Program-made: the position numbers and the translations under genes
NCBI GenBank assembly: GCA_021107345.1
Contig: JAIOSX010000286.1
Span: 1 to 5,961 of the forward strand
Direction: 5' to 3'
DNA from: Candidatus Aegiribacteria sp.
GTDB taxonomy: Bacteria; Fermentibacterota; Fermentibacteria; Fermentibacterales; Fermentibacteraceae
Length of the DNA stretch: 5,961 nucleotides
Shown: positions 1 to 5,212 of the stretch, piece after piece
How positions within the stretch are numbered: position 1 is the stretch's first letter
Layout of the letters: each line of letters starts with the position of its first letter
Notes under the pieces: generated by a model
Told to the model about the DNA's origin: nothing
Database searches by the model: none
Seen by the model: only the letters and a program-made list of their open reading frames with translations

Positions 1-366
1 ACTTCACTCAGCTGGATGGTTACAGCTCATAACGGATACCCGGAGCAGGGCTTCATAAACGGTACCGGGATAACCGGTGAATCCGGTTCAGAAGTATTAA
101 CCATCGGTTCACCATTCCCTAACCCTGGGTACTCGATGGTTTTCCCTGTATCTCTTTCAGTGACAGGTAATTTCGAACTCACCATTTATGACCTTTCGGG
201 AAGGGCTGTAGAAACACTCCATTCGGGTGAACTTGCCGAAGGCTCGCACGAGTTCATGTGGAACGGTACATGCAGCGGCTCGCAGGCTCCAGCGGGAATA
301 TATATGGTAAAGTATTCCACGATCGATGGAACCGGAGGAATCCATAAGGTTGTGCTTCTGAAATAA
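1..366 (+). CDS. C-terminal part of a secreted protein with a type IX-style / FlgD-like sorting tail (5' end outside window)
   Basis: The frame is open from base 1 to a TAA at 364-366, so this is the last 121 or so residues of a longer protein whose start lies upstream; the ATG at 16 is probably internal. The last 80 or so residues (from about base 103) follow the pattern of the Bacteroidetes-type Por secretion tail and FlgD-like Ig domains: a PFPNPG turn, a hydrophobic strand, the LTIYDLSGR strand-turn, then GSHEFMWNG, a short Gly/Ser loop, APAGIYMVKY, and a final KVVLLK strand. In these families the tail is a small beta sandwich that directs export through the type IX system, or decorates the cell surface, and the catalytic part lies upstream. 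The preceding stretch (SWMVTAHNGYPEQGFI) resembles the end of another Ig-like domain, as seen before such tails in C25-type peptidases, but the passenger cannot be identified from here. The gene is followed by a strong terminator, so it ends its transcript. Confidence 0.8.
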   Translation, partial: TSLSWMVTAHNGYPEQGFINGTGITGESGSEVLTIGSPFPNPGYSMVFPVSLSVTGNFELTIYDLSGRAVETLHSGELAEGSHEFMWNGTCSGSQAPAGIYMVKYSTIDGTGGIHKVVLLK

Positions 367-388
367 TCTCATAAAAAGAAACATGATT

Positions 389-419
389 CCCGCTCCGCTT
401 TCCGCGGAGCGGGTTTTTT
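389..419 (+). terminator. Intrinsic (Rho-independent) terminator
   Basis: A perfect 10-bp GC-rich stem, CCCGCTCCGC (389-398) pairing with GCGGAGCGGG (404-413), closes a 5-nt TTTCC loop and is followed directly by six T residues (414-419). It lies 22 bp after the stop codon of the secreted-protein gene and so ends that transcript. It also separates that gene from the nuclease-helicase gene, which must therefore have its own promoter. Confidence 0.95.
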
Positions 420-423
420 CATG

Positions 424-459
424 ATGACAGCGTATTCTGTATTGCTTATAGTAAACGTA
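424..459 (+). promoter_or_regulatory. Candidate sigma70-type promoter with predicted start at the ATG
   Basis: ATGACA (424-429, 5 of 6 matches to TTGACA) and TATAGT (447-452, 5 of 6 matches to TATAAT) are separated by the ideal 17 bp. The six bases AAACGT follow, and the usual start distance of about 7 nt puts transcription initiation at 459, the A of the ATG of the nuclease-helicase gene. No Shine-Dalgarno sequence is visible before that ATG, which fits a leaderless messenger. The promoter sits 4 bp beyond the T run of the preceding terminator, where one is needed. The match is by eye and untested. Confidence 0.6.
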
Positions 460-2840
460 TGATTACCGGATACGATCCTGAAGCAAAAACGTTTATAACA
501 GGAATAGGTGACCTCCTGAATTTCGGATGGCTGCCGGATTCCCTGGTACCCTCCGATAACCCCCTTAATATCCATGCAAGACAGAGGATACACTCTGCAT
601 TTCAGCGCAACATGGTTAAGAACGGCTGGCAGAAGGAAATCCCCGTGAGTCTTGAACTCGATATCCTGGGCATCAGGTTCAGAATCAGGGGCAGGCTTGA
701 TCTGATTCTTGAATCGGATGATTCCGTACAACTTCTGGAGATTAAAACCATGGATGGAAAGCCGGATTTTTCTGATCCCATAAGGAGCAGAACGAATAAC
801 GCGCTTCAGCTTTACTTCTATGCAAAGGCTCTTTCATCTGAGCGAGGGCTATCCGCTGATTCCATCAGCTCCAGCCTGGTTTTTCTTTCAATGGAGAATG
901 ATGAACCGGAGGCTCATTACTTCCCTGTCGATCTATCAGATGATGAACTGGAAAAATCGTGGCTGAATCTTCTCATGGGTACAGCGGAATTCCTTATAGA
1001 TGAAGATGCCAGGAAAAATATTCAGGTTTCCGCTCTTAATGGGTTCCGCTTCCCGTACGATTCACTGAGACCCGGACAGCAGGAAATATTGAACGATGTC
1101 AGAAACTGCATTGATAACAGGGGATATCTCATGATGCAGGCGCCCACAGGTACAGGGAAAACGGCTGCTATTCTCACCGGTGCAATCCAGAAAACCTTGC
1201 CCCGGAGATTAACGCTGTTTTTCCTTACTGCTAAAAATACACACAAGTTAATTGTCCTCGAGACACTCAGGATAATCATCGATAAAGGGGTACCCCTGAG
1301 GGGTATTTTCATAACCGCCAGGTCACATATCTGCCACAGGGGCAGGTCACGATGTTTCCCTGATGACTGTCCCTACGCCATGGATTTCCGTGAAAAGATA
1401 AACGGGTCGGGTGTTATCAAGAAACTTCTTGATCTTCAGGTAATCGATCCTGAAGTGCTTAAGGCCAGGGCAGAGCATGCAGGAGTATGCGCATTCGAAC
1501 TGGGGCTATGCCTGGCCATGCAGTGCGATATTGTGATCTGCGACTACAACTATGTATTCGATCCGCACGTATTTCTGAAACGGTTCCTCCTTGAAAGAAA
1601 CACTTCGGAGCTGTGCTGTCTTCTTATAGATGAGGCCGCGAATCTTCCTTCAAGGGCAAGGGGCTACTATTCTCCTGAGATCAAGCTCTCCTGGATAGAG
1701 GAGCTTCTGGAAGATGGCAGTTGCCCTTCGAAAAGAAGGAAACTTCTCCGCCCCTTGACTGATGGATTTGATGAGTGGACGATCTTTCTGAAAAATGCCG
1801 GGGAGGATGAGACTGAACTTCCGCCAGATACCGAAATCCCCCTGAACACCGACAGGTGGATCAGACATATAAGTGAATTGCGTGATCCTCCCGAATCATT
1901 GCGGGAGTTATTCAAGGCAATCATTGATTTCTCGAAGATTGCCGGGGTTTCGGACAGCAGATACCACCTGCTTTTCCGGTGTGAGAATGGAGATCATATA
2001 TTGCAGTGGTTCTGTACCGATCCCTCTTTATTCCTGTGCGAAAGGCTTGAAAGCTGTCACAGCTCTATAGCCTTTTCGGCCACCCTGACCCCCTTCGATC
2101 ATTTCGGATATCTTTTGGGTTTCCACGATGAAAACAAGACCTTTTCAAGGGAGATTGCCTGGCCGTTTCCAGTGGAGAATCTCGGAGTATGGATCAGCTC
2201 TGAAATAGATACAAGGTACAAAAGCAGAAGGGAATCAGCAGCCCTGCTTACGTGCAGGATAAGTGAAATATACTCTGCCATGCCGGGTACATGGCTCGTG
2301 TTCTTTCCGTCCTACGCCTACCTTGAGCTGATCTCTGCTCATCTCAGGGAAAATGGTATCCCGCTTCTCGTTCAGACTCCAGGAATGAGTAATGAAGACA
2401 GAGCAGAATTCATTGAACGTATCGAATCGGAAAACCAGCTTGTTCTAACCGTATCGGGAGGAGTTTTTTCGGAAGGCATCGATCTCTGCTCGGAGAATCT
2501 TCTAGGAGCAATAATTGTGGGGCCATCGCTTCCAGGTATGAACCTCCGTATGAAACTCCTTTCGGAAAGCTATTCCCGGCGTGGCAGAGATGCTTTCATT
2601 CATACATGGGCAATCCCGGGAATGGTCCGGGTAATCCAGGCCGCTGGAAGGCTGATCAGAAACAGGATCGAACGAAAAGCCCTGGTGCTGATCGGCAGAA
2701 GATTCACGAAGTATCCCTATCTTGGGCTTCTGCCTGAACACTGGTTCAGAGATGGATCGATACAATTACTTTGCGGCGGGGTCAGCAGAATCGCGGATTT
2801 CGTGAGAAAAGGAAAAGGCGGCGCGCAGGCACCGCCCTGA
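459..2840 (+). CDS. PD-(D/E)XK nuclease fused to XPD/Rad3-type Fe-S DNA helicase
   Basis: A 793-residue two-domain protein, probably cytoplasmic and acting on DNA ends or branched DNA. Residues 1-190 look like a RecB/Cas4-type PD-(D/E)XK nuclease: H45 in an RIH motif, D81 in GRLD, E94 and K96 in LLEIKT, and the QxxxY motif Q117/Y121. Residues 200-785 are a superfamily 2 helicase of the XPD/DinG kind: Q-like RPGQQEI (204-210), Walker A APTGTGKT (228-235), four cysteines placed as iron-sulphur ligands (C292, C299, C304, C344), the CDYNYVFDP strand (361-369), motif II DEAA (391-394), FSATLT (539-544), motif V SGGVFSEGIDL (666-676) and motif VI QAAGRLIR (727-734). Fused nuclease-helicases of this layout and length occur in other bacteria, and a repair role is inferred. 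True DinG normally lacks this nuclease domain, so I do not use that symbol. Motif II is DEAA rather than DEAH. The ATG at 459 is the only usable start: the frame is closed by a stop at 384-386 and no other ATG, GTG or TTG lies between. No Shine-Dalgarno is visible. Confidence 0.9.
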   Translation: MITGYDPEAKTFITGIGDLLNFGWLPDSLVPSDNPLNIHARQRIHSAFQRNMVKNGWQKEIPVSLELDILGIRFRIRGRLDLILESDDSVQLLEIKTMDGKPDFSDPIRSRTNNALQLYFYAKALSSERGLSADSISSSLVFLSMENDEPEAHYFPVDLSDDELEKSWLNLLMGTAEFLIDEDARKNIQVSALNGFRFPYDSLRPGQQEILNDVRNCIDNRGYLMMQAPTGTGKTAAILTGAIQKTLPRRLTLFFLTAKNTHKLIVLETLRIIIDKGVPLRGIFITARSHICHRGRSRCFPDDCPYAMDFREKINGSGVIKKLLDLQVIDPEVLKARAEHAGVCAFELGLCLAMQCDIVICDYNYVFDPHVFLKRFLLERNTSELCCLLIDEAANLPSRARGYYSPEIKLSWIEELLEDGSCPSKRRKLLRPLTDGFDEWTIFLKNAGEDETELPPDTEIPLNTDRWIRHISELRDPPESLRELFKAIIDFSKIAGVSDSRYHLLFRCENGDHILQWFCTDPSLFLCERLESCHSSIAFSATLTPFDHFGYLLGFHDENKTFSREIAWPFPVENLGVWISSEIDTRYKSRRESAALLTCRISEIYSAMPGTWLVFFPSYAYLELISAHLRENGIPLLVQTPGMSNEDRAEFIERIESENQLVLTVSGGVFSEGIDLCSENLLGAIIVGPSLPGMNLRMKLLSESYSRRGRDAFIHTWAIPGMVRVIQAAGRLIRNRIERKALVLIGRRFTKYPYLGLLPEHWFRDGSIQLLCGGVSRIADFVRKGKGGAQAPP
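2807..2836 (-). terminator. Possible weak terminator for the minus-strand lipoprotein gene, inside the helicase 3' end
   Basis: Read on the minus strand, GGCGG pairs with CCGCC (2832-2836 with 2817-2821), extended by two further pairs across one mismatch around a 4-nt loop, and is followed by TTTTCCTTTT (2816 down to 2807). It lies 28 bp past the lipoprotein stop and within the last codons of the convergent helicase gene. The mismatch and the interrupted T run make it a weak candidate. Confidence 0.4.
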
Positions 2841-2863
2841 TCTATCGTTGAAGTATTCAGAAT

Positions 2864-3226
2864 TTACTCAGGTACTACTTCACCAGGTGCATCTTCAACA
2901 GGTGCATCTTCAACAGGTGCATCTTCTACAGGTGCATCTTCAACAGGTGCATCTTCTACAGGTGCATCTTCTACAGGTGCATCTTCTACAGGTGCTTCTT
3001 CAAGAATTTCTGTAGCTTCTTCTAAGACTTCCTCAGCCTCTTCAAGGGTTTCTTCAACCTCTTCAAGTGCTTCTTCCAAGGCTTCTTCAGCCTCTTCAAT
3101 GGCTTCTTCTGTAGTTTCTACAGCGTCTTCGATTGCGTCATTTGCTTCCTCGGCAGCCTCGTCTCCGCAGCCAGCGGCAAGTACAAGAATGAAAGCAGTA
3201 AGGATTCCGGTTATCAAATACCTCAC
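2864..3226 (-). CDS. Small, very acidic lipoprotein with a leucine-heptad segment and seven APVED repeats
   Basis: A 120-residue protein starting at a GTG (3224-3226) preceded by a good ribosome binding site. Residues 1-19 form a lipoprotein signal: one Arg, a hydrophobic core, then LAAGC with the lipidated Cys at 20. Ala rather than Leu holds the -3 position of the lipobox, with Leu at -4. Residues 20-78 are rich in EE, A and L. Leucines recur every seventh residue at 54, 61, 68 and 75, with a second hydrophobic set at 50, 57, 64 and 71, as in a coiled coil. Residues 78-112 are seven perfect APVED repeats, and the tail is APGEVVPE. By my count 45 of the 101 mature residues are Glu or Asp, and none is Lys, Arg or His. 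I do not recognise a family. The plan suggests a membrane-anchored helix with a stiff, charged Pro-rich extension in the periplasm or on the surface; cation binding, spacing or cell-wall contact are only guesses. It stands alone, with its own candidate promoter. Confidence 0.85.
   Translation of the reverse strand: MRYLITGILTAFILVLAAGCGDEAAEEANDAIEDAVETTEEAIEEAEEALEEALEEVEETLEEAEEVLEEATEILEEAPVEDAPVEDAPVEDAPVEDAPVEDAPVEDAPVEDAPGEVVPE
2886..2990 (-). repeat. Tandem array of seven 15-bp units encoding APVED
   Basis: On the + strand the unit is GGTGCATCTTCWACA, repeated seven times without interruption, with a partial eighth (GGTGC) at 2991. Units differ only at the W, which is the third base of the Val codon (GTT or GTA); in order along the + strand it is A, A, T, A, T, T, T. 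The near identity of the units, including synonymous sites, points to recent expansion by slippage or unequal crossing-over. A change in copy number would keep the reading frame because the unit is a multiple of three. Confidence 0.97.
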
Positions 3227-3231
3227 TTTAG

Positions 3232-3238
3232 CTCCTTT
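3232..3238 (-). promoter_or_regulatory. Ribosome binding site for the lipoprotein gene
   Basis: On the minus strand AAAGGAG is followed by five bases (CTAAA) and then the GTG start codon at 3226. This is the clearest Shine-Dalgarno sequence in the window. It settles the choice of GTG as the start, which also gives a complete lipoprotein signal. Confidence 0.85.
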
Positions 3239-3300
3239 CGGGGTTTTTCAAATCAAATGCAATAATCTTAAATGAATAATATCACTCTATACAAGCGGCA

Positions 3301-3329
3301 TACATAAGAGAATACACTTTATATGTCAA
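3301..3329 (-). promoter_or_regulatory. Candidate promoter of the lipoprotein gene
   Basis: On the minus strand a perfect -35 box TTGACA (3329-3324) is followed after 17 bp by TATGTA (3306-3301), a mediocre -10 box. That would give a leader of about 70 nt before the GTG. An alternative is TATAAA (3323-3318) as the -10 box; it has no good -35 box but is overlapped upstream by one of the direct repeats at 3342-3374, so it would need an activator. Sequence alone does not decide between them. Confidence 0.45.
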
Positions 3330-3341
3330 GAACTGGCATCG

Positions 3342-3374
3342 GTGTAAATCGCTAATAATTACGAGTGTAATCGC
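3342..3374 (-). repeat. Pair of direct repeats upstream of the lipoprotein promoter
   Basis: On the minus strand GCGATTACAC (3374-3365) and GCGATTTACAC (3352-3342) lie in the same orientation, 22-23 bp apart, close to two helical turns. They sit just upstream of the candidate -35 box at 3329-3324. The copies differ by one inserted T. Their place and spacing fit a tandem binding site for a regulator, but this is inferred and a chance repeat is possible. Confidence 0.4.
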
Positions 3375-3464
3375 CTGCTCGGAGAGAATCGAGTAAATGG
3401 GTACTGTTACCGGTACATCCTCCTCCTGCTCAGGGCATGCTGAAGACCTGCATCCTTAAGAAAT

Positions 3465-4373
3465 TCAGCTGAACAGTGACAATACCTTCAATGTGTTCTT
3501 AAAATGAACCTTTGCTATCTCGTCCAGAACATCCACTCCGAACGACCTGACAAACTCCCTGGCAATCTTATCGGTCTGATCTCCGGAACCTGACAAAGCT
3601 TTTATTCCGAATTTTTCGGAAATCCGATCGAGCCCGGCCAGGTATGCATCCCTGGCTAGTATGGAAGCCGCAGCAACCGCCGGATCCGACTCCCCCCTGA
3701 CCCGGAGATCAAGCATGTAGTCTCCTTCAGGAAGAAGATATGCAATCCGCTTTTCATTACAGAACTTGTCTATGATAACCCGCGCGGGCCCTGGAGTTTT
3801 CCTGAGGAGCACCCTGATGGCTTCGGCATGGCATTCTGCAAGCAGATCCAGGCTGTTCTTTCCCTTTTTGGAAAGCTTACCGAATCTGGCATTGTATTCC
3901 AGTGGGGAAACAGATACAATAGAGAAACAGCCATCTGAAGAACCTCTGATACTTTCAGCATATTTCCTTACGGAATCGTTACTCAATACTTTTGAATCAG
4001 TAATACCAATACTGCGGTATTGATCAGCCCGCTGCCGATCTACATAAACTGCGGCCACGGTCAGCGGCCCCATGTAATCGCCCTTCCCTGCTTCATCGGA
4101 ACCTGTCCAGGTTTCATCAGGCATTACAACTGAATCCGGCAACAGGATTTCCTTTATTCTCTGCGACAGATCAATGTCACCGCCGGCGGGAACTACAGAG
4201 AATCCATTTTTCTTAGAATAATAGAAATTGATACCGGAGCTTCTGCCATTCTCGGTAAAGGTTATCCGGATACCGTTGGACAGTACTCTTCTATCCGTAG
4301 CATCTATTCCGGATTCCTCAAGTTTCCCTGCTGCCTCATCAACCCGCTGAGCGAGTTCTACTCCGGGGATCAC
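3465..4373 (-). CDS. rnhC: Ribonuclease HIII
   Basis: A 302-residue protein, close to the usual 300-315 for RNase HIII, a metal-dependent endonuclease that cuts the RNA strand of RNA/DNA hybrids such as R-loops and primer remnants. Residues 1-88 match the place and pattern of the N-terminal TBP-like substrate-binding domain. The catalytic domain begins with GSDEAGKGDYMGPL (91-104), the RNase HIII signature, giving D93 and E94. D202 in VIIDKF and E228 in RGESDPAVAAASILAR (226-241) complete the DEDE set; the Glu at the fourth position separates HIII from HII, which has Asp there. ITDSKVL (124-130) is a further conserved block. The protein ends with the usual HFKNTLK. It starts at a GTG (4371-4373) that overlaps the TGA of the upstream gene in GTGA, so translation is probably coupled; I see only a weak ribosome binding site. 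It is the last gene of the minus-strand run, and no clear terminator follows. Confidence 0.95.
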   Translation of the reverse strand: MIPGVELAQRVDEAAGKLEESGIDATDRRVLSNGIRITFTENGRSSGINFYYSKKNGFSVVPAGGDIDLSQRIKEILLPDSVVMPDETWTGSDEAGKGDYMGPLTVAAVYVDRQRADQYRSIGITDSKVLSNDSVRKYAESIRGSSDGCFSIVSVSPLEYNARFGKLSKKGKNSLDLLAECHAEAIRVLLRKTPGPARVIIDKFCNEKRIAYLLPEGDYMLDLRVRGESDPAVAAASILARDAYLAGLDRISEKFGIKALSGSGDQTDKIAREFVRSFGVDVLDEIAKVHFKNTLKVLSLFS

Positions 4374-5194
4374 CGGGGTTCCGCGCAGTAAATATCAAAT
4401 CCGGGGTTTTCAACTTCGATCGGAGTGCTAACGGTGTAATCCTCCAGTACGCAAACGATTTCACCAATAACGATGGCACTGCGCATAAGAACAGGCATGT
4501 GTCTCTCATCGTCTGTAAGCCAGACCCAGATTTCTCCCTGCTGATCGAAAATTCCCTGTGATCTCAGTGCAGGCTGAACCATTATACAGTCAAATTCTCC
4601 GGCTGGTACCCTAATATGATCCCTCTCGTGGACGATGATCTCGAGGGGATAATTTTCATTATCTACATGACTGTCCACATAGTAGGTATTCCCGACCTCA
4701 AGAGGAAGAGTCCTGGCGAAATACAGGCAGCTCAGGACATCCAGAGCGTGAGGCGGAATATCCATCTGCATAAGTGAAGAATCGGTCTCTTCCGGATAAT
4801 ACACCATCCCTGCGTCCTGATCAAAAAATACTTCCTCATGGTATTCAAAATCGCCCTCATGCAGATTCTTTGAAAACTTGAGGGTATGGAATTGAACTAT
4901 ATCCAGGAGAGCTTCATTGACATCGTTGACCTCAAAAAACGTACTGAACGCTGGATTGGACCTGGCAGTTGCCGTTACTCTATAAGCCATGAGGCTCTCA
5001 TACTGTTCCGGCCCGGTAATTGCGAGAACCGCTGTTCCTGCTTTGATAATGCCGTATTCAACGCTGAACTCCAGCCTCTCTCCCGGTCCGAAAGCGTTGT
5101 TCTCAACGTATCTCGGAAGGTATTCCTCGAAGGAGGCATCGGTTTCCAGAGAATCCGACAGTAATAGACTCATCACAATAAGAACTGCTGTCAT
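4370..5194 (-). CDS. DUF3108-like exported protein
   Basis: A 274-residue protein whose pattern matches the DUF3108 family of exported, beta-rich proteins of unknown function. The recognisable blocks are FGPGERLEFSVEYGIIKAGTA (35-55), DVLSCLYFARTLPLEVG (152-168), the VPAGEFDCIMVQP strand (196-208) and GEIWVWLTDDERHMPVLM (220-237), with IVIGEIVCVL after it. Residues 3-12 are hydrophobic and probably a signal peptide, with possible cleavage near residues 15-20, but its N-terminus has no Lys or Arg, which is unusual. A TAA lies in the same frame 18 bp upstream and no other start codon comes between, so ATG 5194 is the first possible start; ATG at 5173 (M8) would shorten the signal further. A weak AGCAGG lies five bases before the ATG. 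Four cysteines are present (156, 203, 248, 270). It lies between the glycosyltransferase gene and rnhC, which suggests a shared transcript but not a shared function. Confidence 0.8.
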   Translation of the reverse strand: MTAVLIVMSLLLSDSLETDASFEEYLPRYVENNAFGPGERLEFSVEYGIIKAGTAVLAITGPEQYESLMAYRVTATARSNPAFSTFFEVNDVNEALLDIVQFHTLKFSKNLHEGDFEYHEEVFFDQDAGMVYYPEETDSSLMQMDIPPHALDVLSCLYFARTLPLEVGNTYYVDSHVDNENYPLEIIVHERDHIRVPAGEFDCIMVQPALRSQGIFDQQGEIWVWLTDDERHMPVLMRSAIVIGEIVCVLEDYTVSTPIEVENPGFDIYCAEPR

Positions 5195-5212
5195 GACAAC
5201 CTGCTTTCTACT

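Noticed and set aside
369..731. 120-codon open frame on the minus strand across the start of the helicase gene
   Set aside because: It runs through the terminator stem and antisense to the conserved nuclease domain. It has no recognisable motif, so it is a shadow.
459..2840. Naming the helicase dinG, or treating its nuclease domain as a Cas4 of a CRISPR system
   Set aside because: The N-terminal nuclease domain and cysteine layout fit a separate nuclease-helicase family, and no cas genes or arrays are nearby.
2886..2990. Regular repeat that might be read as a CRISPR array
   Set aside because: The 15-bp units are contiguous with no spacers and encode an in-frame APVED repeat.
3265..3450. Open stretch of about 50 codons on the minus strand in the spacer before the lipoprotein gene
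   Set aside because: It has no ATG, GTG or TTG until late in the frame, and a promoter-like TTGACA falls within it. The GGAGGAGG before an ATG near 3415 is in another frame, is too close to that ATG, and the frame ends after three codons.
3390..3464. Search for a terminator after rnhC
   Set aside because: Only short stems (GGTA/TACC with a 4-nt loop, and ATGC/GCAT) are present and none is followed by a T run.
4361..4380. CCGGGG direct repeat around the rnhC start codon
   Set aside because: Six bases repeated once in coding sequence is too short to support a site.
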